From positions 2,024,144 through 2,088,143 of the forward strand of contig JAZBQD010000013.1 in NCBI GenBank assembly GCA_036583965.1: a stretch of DNA of 64,000 nucleotides. Direction: 5' to 3'. This DNA comes from Prunella strophiata (Eukaryota; Chordata; Aves; Passeriformes; Prunellidae). The notes below the pieces were generated by a model that worked only from the letters and a program-made list of their open reading frames with translations, did no database searches and was not told the origin of the DNA. The translations under genes and the position numbers were made by a program. This document shows, piece after piece, positions 1 through 12,000 of the stretch; the stretch's first letter is position 1, and each line of letters starts with the position of its first letter.

Positions 1-2008
1 TGCAGCTGGCAAAGAGGAGAGGAGAGGGAGAGGAGCAGTCTGGGGAGGATCCCCTCTCCAGGTTATGTTACACTTGATTCCCCCACACTTGTCCTGCCCT
101 GGCACCATAACTTTTGGGGCTCTGCAGAAGAAGGGATGCTCTGTGTAGGAGTTGTTTGAAAAGGATTTTTGGTGGAAAGTTGTCCTGCAGAGATGCTGAT
201 GAGATCCTATTTTTTTCTACTAAGTAGCTCTTTCCTACTAATCTCAAATATATGGACAGGTAAATAAAGGGTTTGTGGGGTGTTGTTGTACTGGGGATGG
301 CTCAGCCAAAAGCAAATGGAAGCACAGTACATAGCTGCCCAGCAAAATGAAAAGCAGAGCACTTCAGGGCTTCACTAAAGCCACAGACACGTTTTTAGAT
401 GTTCACTGAGATCCTGGTGCAGATAGAGGAGTCCCAGCAAGGACAGGCAGGTGACCAGATTTCCTCCTTTTGCTGGATTTGGGCAGGAGAGAGGCACTGG
501 TAGCTCATGGCTCCCCTCAGCTTGGATGTAACTGCACAATGAACAAAACATCTCAACCCCCTTCCTCCCCTGCCAGGAGTGTGCCACATCCTAGAGCAGT
601 TTCTTCATTTCAAGGGGAATTCTAGGTCATCAGATTAAGGGCTCTTGAAACCTTTTGCTATGTCAGCATCCTGGGGCTTCTTTGCTCTGCAAGTACTCTT
701 TCTGGCAAACTGTAGCTTGGGTGACACCAACAGCTTGGTTGTGGTGTTGTTGATGGAATAGTCTCACAAACTGTCACATAATTAAAATGTCTGATAATAA
801 AAATAGTCCCGCAGTGTTTATTCATTTGCTTTCTCTTGTTACACCAAAGCCTGGTTCTTCTCATTCTGTCTGTGGCCATAAACATTTGCAGTCCATAATG
901 TTTCATGTTCCACGTTGCTTAGGAAAAATAAACATTTTCCTTTTTTCATTGCCAACAACAACCAGCACCAAGTAATCCGGAAACAAAGTGTCAGGGCCTG
1001 GGAGGCAGAGCTGGATGGTGCCATGGGCTGTGGGAAGTGAGTGGAGAGGAAAATCCAGCAGTGTGTGCAGGGCCAGGCACTGCAGCAGCTCCTGTCTGGA
1101 GCCTTGGTGCCCTCCCTGTCTGCAGCATGGAGGAGTCCTGGAGCAGAAGAGTTTTGTGTGAGCAAGGAATTCAGGGAGGGCTTGGGAGAGCTTGTCCTGG
1201 GGAGGCAGGGTCAGTGAATCTGCTGGCTTTGCCTGGGCAGTGTTTCCACCAACAGTGCCTTGAGCAGGAGCACGTTTAGCTCAGGGTTAGACCACACCAC
1301 AATCATGTTCCTGCCATGAAATTCCACCTGCAGCATCAGCACCTTCCCAGCCCAGGCTGCTCCTGGAGCACAGCCTGAGCAGAATGGAGCTGGTTCCAGT
1401 TTTACCATTAGCCATCAGCTGTAGCTGCACTTTCAGATCCACCTCCCCTGCCAATCCATGCTGGGCTGAGAGGCAGGCTGCACAAAAAGCCATCTGTGCA
1501 TCAGGAGAGCAATGCTGCTCTCAGGCAGGAACATTGCTGTTCAGGGGGTGCAGGGCCCTTGGGGGGCATGGCCACCCCACAGTGCACAAAAATGGGGTGA
1601 GGACTGCAAGAGAGAGCATCTCTGCTGTCCTTCCCTGCTGAGATCAGGGCAGGAGTGCTCTGAGGTGCAGGCTGGTAGGGAGGAGGGGGATGGTGCTGCC
1701 AGCCAGGGGCAGCAAACACCTCTGAGTAACAAAAGGAGGAAGCAGAAACAAGCACTGGAAAAGCAGGAGCAGAAGGGACAGGGAAATGGAGACAAAGTCC
1801 ATGAGCTCATTCCCCAAGTGAAGAGGAAACAGCCCCAGTGACAGGGAAAGCACCAGCACTGGTGGATTCAGGCTGTAACTTGTCCAGTGCCTCCTGTCTG
1901 ACAGGGAGAGGGGTCTCCTTTCATGTCCCTGCCACAGGAGCAGCCAGGAGCCCAGGGGAGCAGGTACACAAAGAGGACCCAAGTTGAAGTTCAGGCAGGC
2001 AGAGGAGG

Positions 2009-2104
2009 ATGGAGCCAGGCACAGAGAGCCCTGGGTTTGTCAGCAGCAGGCACAGCCCCAGCCCTGTGCTCATTTGGGCTGTGCTGCTCCCAGGGCTCTG
2101 CAGG
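2009..2104 (+). CDS. MMP11: Candidate MMP11 exon 1 (signal peptide)
   Basis: An ATG in strong context (A at -3, G at +4) opens 32 codons whose second half is hydrophobic (SPVLIWAVLLPGLC), as expected of a secretory signal. The frame ends exactly at a strong donor, AGG|GTGAGT, in phase 0, which is the phase needed to join exon 2 at 5772. Human MMP11 exon 1 also encodes only the signal region. Against it: the N-terminal part before the hydrophobic core is long, there is no CpG island, and signal peptides diverge too much to be confirmed by eye. Joined to exons 2-8 it would give about 505 residues, against 488 in human. Confidence 0.32.
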
Positions 2105-4033
2105 GTGAGTGCTGCCCACCACGAGGAGGTTGAAGATGCTCCTTGGGGATGGCTGGAACACTTCCTGGGAAGCTTGGCTGGTGTTCATCTGGCTCCAGCA
2201 GACCCAGAGGTGATGGCTGCTGTATCCCAGCACTTGAAGGCTGATAAAGCTGTGAGGAACTGAGTGGGCAGCCTGTGCCTCTGCTGTGGTTTCTGCTGTC
2301 CCCTGGGATCTGTCCTTTCCCTGCTGCTCCCCCTCAGCCTTTCAGCCACGAGGCTGCAGGAAGAGGCACTTGTGTGTGAGGAGCTGTGACCAGCCTGCAG
2401 CACAGCCCTGCTGGGTACAGCTTTGCTCCTCTGCTCTCCTCACTGCCCTCAACCCTTGGTTTCAGGCCTAGAATCCTCCCTGTGCTTGTGCTGTGTTCAC
2501 ATTTACTGATCAGCCTCTCTTGCAAAGCCCTGGCCTCTTCCTTGGCTGCAAGGCAGCTCAGCCCAGCAGCCAAACCAGCAGGGCTGTGCAGGGAGGGGCA
2601 CTGCAAGTGGCTGCACACACTCAGCCAGAGGCTCAGGTCTGCTTTGCACTCTGCTGGCACAAACCCTGCCCTAAGGTTGGATTTCCCTTTGCTTTTGTGT
2701 TCAGGAATCCCCTCCCCTCTGCTGGTGGGATGCCCTGATGGGTACCCAGCAGCCAGTGCCCTCCTCCCCTTCCCCTGGCAGCTCTGCAGCAGCCTGGGCA
2801 GCAGCAGGGCCCTGGGTGAGCCCTGAGCAATGCAGCACAGCATTGGAACAAAGCAGATCTCCCCACGAGAGGGAGGGCTCAGCTCTGGCTGGGAAGGATG
2901 CAACCTTAAACAAGTGGCACACAATATCTAATCCTGGGAAGTGCCTGCAGCAAGGTGTGGCCAGCCAAGGAGGCCAAGATCTCCAGCCTGGGTGTCCCCT
3001 GAGCATTGTTTGGCAAGTGGTTTGTGCCTGTCCCATTTCCCCTTGCCTGCAGTGGCATTTTCCAGCCCTTTCCTGCCATGGTGCTAATGCTGGTGCAGTG
3101 AGGAAGGGACAGTCACACACAGGGCAGGTCCTGCCTCCTGCCCCACCCACAGGAGCAGGACAGAGGTCTGCAAAGGGCAGGAGGAGCAGGGAGGCTCCTG
3201 CTATTGCAAAGTGGGGTTTGGAAAGCTGGGATTCCTAACAGTGCCTTGAGCTGACCAAAGAGGGGAGAGGAAAGCTGCCTCTGCTCTGCCTCTGAACATG
3301 GGCATTCCTTGGGCAAGAAGGAGACAGGCAGCTTCTCCTCTCTGCTCCTGGTCAGAGGAGAGAGACAACCTCCAGTTCATGGCAGTGGCCCCAGCCTGTA
3401 AGGAAACTGGCCTTCCCAGGAGGGGAATGTGCAGAGCATCACAAGCAAAAACCAGGGCTGAGGCACCTGGGTCAGCCTGAGCCCAGCCTCCCACCTGAGC
3501 CCTTCTTGAGGCTCTCCCAGAGCTCCCAGGCCCTGCCCCTCCTGGCCTTGGGAAGCCAGAAGCTTTCATCACCCCAAGGCCTCAGCTGCCAGGACCTGGC
3601 ACCAGGAGAAGGGGCTGAGCAGCCCTGCAGGCTGAGCTTTGGTGCCACAGCTGCCACTGTGTGTTTGGTGTCACTGGGGCTGCCAGCAAGCTGCTGGCCA
3701 GAACATGAACTTTGCCAGCTTCTCCTGCCAGCTGTCCCTGGCAGCAGTAGCTGCCAGCCCAGGCAGGGTGCCAGGAGCTCCTCTCAGAAGACAGGTCCTG
3801 CAGCCTGGCAGGGCTCCAGTGTCAGCAGGAGCAGCCCAGAGCAGCTCCTCTGGCCAGCCCAGCCCGTGCTCCTGCTGCCCTGAGCCCTCAGTGGATGCTC
3901 AGTGCTGGTGGCTTGGGCAGGTTTTGCTGTTCAGGATGTGGAAAGGGTTTCTCTCTTTGCTGGTGCAGCTCCTGGGGCTGTGAAAGTGCTCTGGGACACC
4001 AGGATTGTATCAATGGCTCTGCAGGTGCCCAGG

Positions 4034-4058
4034 GTGTCTGTCTGTCTGTCTGTCTGTC
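4034..4058 (+). repeat. (TGTC)n microsatellite
   Basis: About six uninterrupted TGTC units. It lies in non-coding DNA upstream of MMP11 exon 2 and inside the intron if the candidate exon 1 is correct. Confidence 0.95.
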
Positions 4059-5771
4059 AGTCTGGGGAGGACCAGCCAGCAGGCTGGAGCACTGACAGAC
4101 ACACCCAAAGCCTGAAGTGATGTGTGGACACCCAAAGTGCAGCTTGTGTGACCTGCCTGGCTCAGAGGCACTGCAGGGCTGGGAGCTCAGTGGGGAATTA
4201 ATGCCAAGGCCTTCACACCTCATTCCAGCCCCGTGAATGGGCTCCTTGTGGGAGCAGGGGGTGGCAGCATGTGGGTTACAGCCATCCTGACCCCCGTGCC
4301 ATCAGGAAAGCTGGCCTGGAAGAAGGCAGCTCTTTGCAGGGCAAGAAAGAGCCTGCCTAAAGCCAGGTCCTCCCTCTGGAGCCCTGTGGGACAGAGCCTG
4401 CCTGTCCAGCTAGAGATGCACCAGTGCTGCATCTCAGCTCCTCCTGCTGCTCAAACACCTTGCATTTGCTGCATAAAATCAGGCAAAATAATCTGTGTTT
4501 GGCCCTCTGCAGCACAGTGATGTGGACCAAGCACCTCTCACCCCACAAGGCTCACAGCAGGCTGGAGGTGACACCTGGGTTGTGTTTCATGGTGGCAACA
4601 TGGGAAACTGGTGGAAGTCAGCTAATTAGCATTAATTAATGTTGTCAAGAGAAACCTTGCTTTTCCAGCTAAGCGTGGGAGAGCCCAGGAGATCTTATCC
4701 CCAGCAGAATCACAGGTACAGTGAGGTGAGAGGACACAGGGCAGTCCTTCCCTCAGCAGTGGTGGGGCTGCAGGGACACTCTGCTGCTCTCTGCCCCTGG
4801 CTGGGCTCACCCCACACCCCTGAGTCCTGCTCTGCCCTGCCCACGGTGCCAGGGCAGCAAGAGGACACCACAGAAATGACAACAAGGAGCACAACTGGGG
4901 ACTAAAGACTTCCTCCCATTAATGTCACCTCTACCCGGGGCCAGGAGGGAATGAAGGATGTAGGGCAAAGGGGGAGAATTTATTCCCTAGTGATTTGTTT
5001 TATACTTGAAGGGTCTGGTTCTCATCCACAGCCTGCAAAAGTATTTCCTGCCGGCCAGCTGCCAAGGAGATGTGGACCAAAAATAGCTGAGTGCTTAGTG
5101 GGTGCCATGGCACCACACAGTGCCCCCAGGTGTGAGCCAGCCCCAGAGCAGGGAACATGTCACGTTTGTGGGGAGCAGCCTCTGCCCCACCAGTGGGCAA
5201 ACAGCCCTGGCAGAAGTGGAACCCACTGCTCAGGACTGCTGTGGGCAGCTGTGAGATTGACCTGTGAGGCTGGCGCAGTCCAGTCCAGCCAGCTCTGGAT
5301 CTTAGCCTTGATCAATCTCACATGAGACAAAAGTCAGAGACCAAAGGCGCTCTTTTCCTCTCGGGAACAAAGTCCTGCTCTATTTCCTTGGGAGGAGCCA
5401 CCAGATTATCCACAGGGCTTCCCAGGTGGAAAAGAGCCTGAGTTTACCTGTGCAGGGGGTTTTAAGCTCAGGGGAAGGGGGGCAGAGGAAGGGGAGCACA
5501 GCCTTGGGATACAAGGGGGAAGGGGCAAGGGGAGGGGTGAACCTGGGATTAACCCCTGCCCACCAGGGCCTGGGAGGGGAAAGGGGAGGAATGGGACAAA
5601 CCCTGTGATACAACAGGATACAGATTATATAACAGTGCAAATGATCCAAATACCCAGTGCAAAAACAATCATCAACTAAATAACTACTTAGTGCAATACA
5701 ACAGGCAGCTGCCCACCCCTCTGCAACAGGAAGCATCTTCACGGACACCGAATTTTGCTTTTGCCTTTCAG

Positions 5772-6049
5772 GACGTGTCTCGAAAGCATCCCACCTGGAA
5801 GGAGCAGGCTCCTTGGCTGGCTGCCCTGGCGGGCGCCGTGGGCACGGGCGTGCCTGCCAAGGGCATCCCCGCGGCGGCAGCCGGGCCCTCGGCCGCCCGG
5901 AACCCGCCCTGGAACCCGCCCTGGAACCCGCCCTGGAACCCGCCCCGCTGCGGCGTGCCCGACCTGCCCGAGGGCCAGAGCGGCCGCAACCGCCAGAAGC
6001 GCTTCGTGCTCTCCGGGGGGCGCTGGGACAAGACCGACCTCACCTACAA
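5772..6049 (+). CDS. MMP11: MMP11 exon 2: prodomain, cysteine switch, furin site
   Basis: The exon follows the acceptor TTTGCCTTTCAG and ends at the donor AA|GTAAGG (intron phase 2). It encodes 92 codons plus two bases. Counting from its first residue, the NPPW tandem repeat spans about 44-58, PRCGVPD spans 58-64 with the zinc-ligand cysteine at 60, and the furin site RNRQKR spans 72-77. The catalytic domain opens with FVLSGGRW. The stretch before the switch is much more GC-rich than the flanks. Confidence 0.93.
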
Positions 6050-9000
6050 GTAAGGGAGGCTGGTGTGGCACCAGGCTGGTGTGACACCAGGCTGGTGTGA
6101 CAACCAGGCTGGTGTGACAATCAGGCTGGTGTGGCAGCCAGGCTGGTGTGGCAATCAGGCTGGTGTGGCAATCAGGCTGGTGTGACAGGCTGGTGTGACA
6201 ATCAGGCTGGTGTGACAGGCTGGTGTGGCATCCAGGTTGGTGTGACAATCAGGCTGGTGTGACAATCAGGCTGGTGTGGCAGCCAGGCTGGTGTGGCAAT
6301 CAGGCTGGTGTGACAATCAGGCTGGTGTGACAATCAGGCTGGTGTGGGCACCAGGCTGGTGTGACAGCCAGGCTGGTGTGACAATCAGGCTGGTGTGGCA
6401 CCAGGCTGGTGTGACAATCAGGCTGGTGTGACAATCAGGCTGGTGTGGCAGCCAGGCTGGTGTGACAATCAGGCTGGTGTGACAATCAGGCTGGTGTGAC
6501 AGCCAGGCTGGTTCACTTCTCCCTGCCCAAACGCTCACTCTGGTGTCCCTGGAGCTGTGATGTGACCGTGAGAGGCACAGGGGCCAGGGCAGCCACATGC
6601 TGAGCTTGTCCCCAGCACCTCCTCATGCCCTCCTGTAGCATCAGGTGACCCCTAGAACAGGGAATAATGTGTATTGACTCTGTGATTCTCAGAAGGCTGA
6701 CTAATTGCTTATTAAGCTATATTATGTTACACTAATACTATACTAAATTACACTATTTAAAAGATATTAAAGAAAAACCCATGACTGTCTCAAGACAGCC
6801 ATGACACAGTTTTGACCTAATTAGTCAATCAGCCCAAACAACCATCACCGTTGTCTAATTAAGAAATCACTCTTGGTAAACAATCTCCATAACACATTCT
6901 ACATGTGTCAAACAACAGGAGTAGTAAATAGAGATGAGAATTGTTGTTTCACTGCCTTCCCCAGGAGAAATCCTGGGAGAGAAAATGATGTTTGTCTCAG
7001 TTCAGAGAATGTGAATGCCACACTCCTGAGCACCCTCCACAAACCCAGCTGCCCTCCCGTTGGGCACAGCCATTGCCTCAGCCCTGGGCAGTGCCACAGC
7101 AGCAGCCCTGGGCACACAGGGTCACTGTCACTGTCCCCACACTGTCACTGTCCCCTCACTGTCACTGTCCCCACACTGCCCTCTCACTGTCACTGTCCCA
7201 CACTGTCACTGTCCCCTCACTGTCACTGTCCCCACACTGCCCTCTCACTGTCACTGTCCCCTCACTGTCACTGCCCTCTCACTGTCACTGCCCCCACATT
7301 GTCACTGTCCCCACACTGTCACTGCCCCCACACTGTCACTGCCCTCTCACTGCCACTGCCCCCACACTGTCACTGCCCCCACACTGTCACTGTCCCCACA
7401 CTGTCACTGCCCTCTCACTGTCACTGTCCTCACACTGTCACTGTCCTCACTGTCACTGCCCTCTCACTGTCACTGTCCCCACACTGTCACTGTCCCCACA
7501 CTGTCACTGCCCCCACTGTCACTGCCCTCACACTGTCACTGTCCCCACACTGTCACTGCCCTCTCACTGCCACTGTCCCCACACTGCCACTGTCCTCTCA
7601 CTGTCACTGCCCTGTCACTGTCCCCACACTGTCACTGTCCCCACACTGTCACTGTCCCCTCACTGCCCTCTCACTGTCACTGTCCCCACACTGTCACTGT
7701 CCCCACTGTCACTGTCCCCACACTGTCACTGTCCCCACTGTCACTGCCCTCTCACTGTCACTGTCCCCACACTGTCACTGTCCCCACTGTCACTGCCCTC
7801 ACACTGTCACTGTCCCCACACTGTCACTGCCCTCTCACTGTCACTGCCCCCACACTGTCACTGTCCCCACACTGTCACTGTCCCCACACGTGCTGAGCTG
7901 AGCCCCCAGCACCAGCCCTCTCCTGCTGTGCTCTGTCCCCACAGCCACCCCGTGGGGGGCTCACCTCACAGTTTGTTTTAAAGAGATCTTTTTATTCAGC
8001 TGTTTCTGATGGTCCCATAAACACCACTTCAGTGTAAGCTTTTGCCCAAATCACCCCACCCATTCTCAGTTGTGGATCTACCCAGCAGACTGCAGGGAGG
8101 CTTGTGCTGCCTCCCCAGCTGCCCTCAGGGCTATGAGTGGAGAAGTGAGCACACTCATATGGACCTTGACAGCATGGAAATCATCTTGTGCTTAATCCAG
8201 TACAGGAGACAGTTCCTCACACCATAAGGAGGCTGCAAATAACAGAAAGGCTTCTTCCTTTTTTTTTTTTTTTTTCTTTCTTTTTGCTCAGTAGTGTTAA
8301 AGAAAGAAACACAGCAGAGATTTACAAACAGCAACACTTAATGGAAGGGAAAGAAACTTCCCTCTGTGGCAGACCTTTCAGTCTGCTCTTGTTATTGGAG
8401 GAAGTGGGAGCAACTGCTGAGTGAAGCCAAGTTTCCAGAGGCAAAAAATGCAGAGATTAAGGAGAAGAAATCACATCACACCACTCTCAGGAAACTTTGT
8501 GGTGGTGGCCTTCCAGGGGGTAGACCTGGGGAGTGCTGTGGCACTTCAGAATAACACAGAATGTGCAAAACTCTCCAGGGAACTCACTCTGACACACCAG
8601 CCAGAGGGTTCCAACACTGCTGGGATTTATCTGCTGCCCAGGTTGCCTGGTAGAGGGTGCTGGAGCAGTGCATGTGTGGATTGGAGATGTTCTGGTGCTG
8701 GGAATGGTGGCCCTGGTGATGCTGATTGTAGAGCTGGTGTCTTTGTGACAGCCCTGTCCAGGGGACAGCAGCTGATGCTCTCCTCATCCAGTGTCTGTTG
8801 CCTTCCAGAATTATCAGGTTCCCATGGCAACTTGTAAAAGCCAAAGTGAGGAAGACCATAGAGGAAGCTTTGAAAGTCTGGAGCGATGTGACCCCGCTGA
8901 CGTTCACCGAGGTGCAGGAGGGCCGGGCTGACATCGTCATCGACTTCACAAGGTGGGCAGCACACCTCCTCCTGCCAGGGGAGCAGGGCTGTGCCCACAG

Positions 9001-12000
9001 CACAGACCTGCCAGCACACAGCTCAGGCACTTACATGGAGGCTCACATTTCTGCTTTCAGGCACTGGGACTGTTTTGGTTTTGTCAGTGGTGGGCTGCTC
9101 GGTGTAAGTTCCACACTGCACTGTTACTGATCATTCATTAATTTCCCTGCTACATTTGTTTCTCTGCCCACAGGCTGTTTTTTTAAGGGTTTGTTTTGAC
9201 TTTCCATCTTCAGGTCCTTCATCCTGTCCCTTGACTGAAGGATGTAACTGTCTGCCCAAAGACAAATATAGTTTCTTGGTTAAGTGAATCTTGGCTCCTG
9301 GCCTGAAATTCCCTCTTGGCAAAATACTCACTGGGGCAAAGACTTCCCTGAGCTGCATGTTTGCACAGAGCTAATGAGGGCAGTGGAGACTGTCCAAGCA
9401 GTGATGTGATTTGCATGCTGTGTATTTGTCTCCCTCAGCTCTCTCAAGTGGCCACATCTCTCATGGGTTTCCTTCATTACTCATCAGTGGCTTGGCTTGA
9501 GTGAAGACCTGAGAGTTTGGCTGGGTTTGCTGCCAGCTGCCCCTCTGCAGCCCCCCACCACCCAGTAATATCAACTCAATCTTGGCTTAGGCAGTCACCT
9601 CCTTAGTTCTTTAGGCTCCACAGTCAGCTCTGGGCTGGAAGCTGAGGAGGGGAGGGGGAGAAACATCCCTGAGAAAACATACAAACTCCCCAGAGCTTGG
9701 TGTGACTGAGATCTGCTTCCTCAGTGCTTGCTGTGATCAAGCTGCTTCCTCGGGGCTCTGAAGCAGAATTTGGCTTGTGGCAATTGGAATAGCTCTGAGC
9801 AGTTGATCTAGACCAGTGGGATGAACTCAGGGTGAGACTGAGAGCTGCTGTGCCCTCTCAGTGCCTCCCAGCTTTGGCTGGATGATGCTGGAGCTCCAGG
9901 TGCAATGTGTCTTCCCCCCAGGTACTGGCACGGGGACAACTTGCCTTTTGATGGGCCTGGAGGGATCCTGGCACACGCGTTCTTCCCCAAAACACACCGG
10001 GAAGGAGACGTTCACTTTGACTACGACGAGACCTGGACGATTGGGAACAGCCTGGGTACGGTTACTGCCTCTAGGGGAGCTGTGGGGGCTCCAGCACGCT
10101 TGTCAGTGAAGCTTGGAAAGGATTCCCTGGGCTGGGAACAGGGACCTGTAGTATCAGGCCAGCTGGGAGATAATGTGCTCTGACTCCGTGTTTTCAGAAG
10201 GCTGATTAATTGCTTTATTCAGCAATTTTTAATATATATACATATACATATATATATATATATATATATTACACTAATACTATACTAAATTACATACTAA
10301 AGAGATATTATACTAAACCATACTAAAGAAAAACCTGTGACTGTTTCCAGAGAGTCCCAACACAGCTTTAACCTGGTTGGCCAATCACTCAAAACAACCT
10401 TCACCCCTGTCCAATTAACAAATCACTTCAGGTAAACAACCTCCATAACACATTCCACATGTGCCAAACAGGAGTAGCAAGTAGAGATGAGAATTGTTTT
10501 CTCACTGCCTTCTCCAGGAAAAATCCTGGGAGAGAAAATGATGTCTCTCTCTGTTCAAAAGAGTATAAGAATACCACAGGGACCCTGTAATACTGGAGGG
10601 AACAACGATTTTTGTGGTGAGCATTGTCATCTCCCAGCAGTTGGAAGCCAGCTGGTAGCATTCAGGTCCAGGACCCCGGCTGCCCCATGGACTCCTCCTG
10701 TGTGGGGCAGCAGGAGAGGGCTCTTCTGCCCAGCCATGTGCCCTGCCACTGGGGAATTGCAGCCAGCATTGGCAGGAGTCATTAGAAATTAAATGAGGAA
10801 AGGATGAAGGAAAACTGAGGCTGGGGCTCTGTGTGACACTGTTGTCTCCCAAAGAGCAGCCTCAGTTGCAGTCCCTGCAGGCATTGCTCACCATCCACCC
10901 TCAAACCAGTCCATAAAGGGAAACCACCCAGGCTCCAGCTCTGCCCCCGTGGCCTGGGAATGCTCTGACCATAAACAACACCACATCCAGGCAGGACTCT
11001 GTTTTAAGTTTTTGCTAATAATAGATCCAAGCTGGTAGCTGCTCTGCTTGGGCACTCAGGGTCTGGTGTCACAGTATCTCATGAGATACTGCAGTACTGC
11101 CTGGGACCTTCTGGAGCACTGCCCAGAGCATCAGTTTCTGGAAGACTCACCAAAATTAACCCAGGTCAGCTCCTCCTCCTCCTTCCCAGTTTATCTACAT
11201 GGACAGAGAAATAATCACAAAGCCCAAGTTAACCCCAGGCCTCTCTGGGAATTCCTAAAAACATTGGCCATGTCAGTGGGCACCCCCAAAGCCTGTGGGG
11301 TGCCACTACCATGTCAGTGCCAGCTCCAGGCCAGTTTGACTGTGTGGGGCACAGCCCTGCTCGTGCTGGCCCAAAACAAGAATCACAAGCACAGAACCTC
11401 TTTGCAGAAGGGTTTCTGCTCCTGGGACAGGGGTTGGCTCTGTTGGCTTTTGCCCTCTGTTGTTGAAGAATTTCCTGCATTCTCCCACAAAACAGTGTTG
11501 GGGGCAAACCAGGAAAGTGGACACCAGTTCCTATCAGAATGCAGCTCTATTCCATGGCATTCCCCCCTTCTCCCCCCCTCCCATATCATCCATAAATAAC
11601 TATTGTAAAAGCTCTTTGGAGCTAATTGCCATTTAATATGCTGAAAAGAGCTTTACAATATAAACATGATAAATCCTTGACTCAGCTCTCAGTGAGACAG
11701 GGAAACCCTTGGCCTCATTTCACTGATGGGAGAGCACAAGTGTGCCCTGGGGTCACTCCAGGGCCGTGCAGGAGGCAGGCCCCACGTGGAGGAGCATCCA
11801 TGGGGGACAGGGATGCTGTCTAGCACATCTCCTTCAGCTGTGCTGTTGTGCACCTCCCCTGCAGAATCTGACAGCACAGCTCATCTGCCAACACTGGAAA
11901 GCAGCAAGTGAGGAGCCTGCCAAGCTAAACAGAAGTGTCTGAAAGTTTGTAATAAATCACTGGCATGGCAATCCCACTCTCACAGCTGACCTAGATGTGT

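Larger units (their letters stand above)
1..5771. other. Region upstream of MMP11 exon 2, no certain gene
   Basis: Moderately GC-rich DNA without a convincing conserved coding exon. All open frames are short, overlap on both strands and have compositions expected of non-coding DNA. Two short stretches could be signal-peptide exons (193-259 and 2009-2104) and are described separately. A short TGTC microsatellite lies at 4034-4058. The part around 5330-5700 has an interspersed-repeat look (a GGGGAAGG-rich tract, then an AT-rich tail) but I could not define its ends. In human, the neighbours on this side of MMP11 are CHCHD10 and VPREB3; I see neither here. Confidence 0.6.

Noticed and set aside
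5325..5760. LTR or other repeat just before MMP11 exon 2
   Set aside because: The sequence has a repeat-like feel, but I could not find ends, a target duplication or a second copy in the window.
6057..7888. Repeat arrays as CRISPR-like or satellite centromeric DNA
   Set aside because: Units are contiguous with variable length and no unique spacers, and the arrays are too short and too gene-embedded for centromeric satellite.
6873..7981. Long forward frames of about 280-340 residues ([13 protein letters not shown])
   Set aside because: They are translations of the 17-bp minisatellite in three frames at once, with no flanking conserved sequence.
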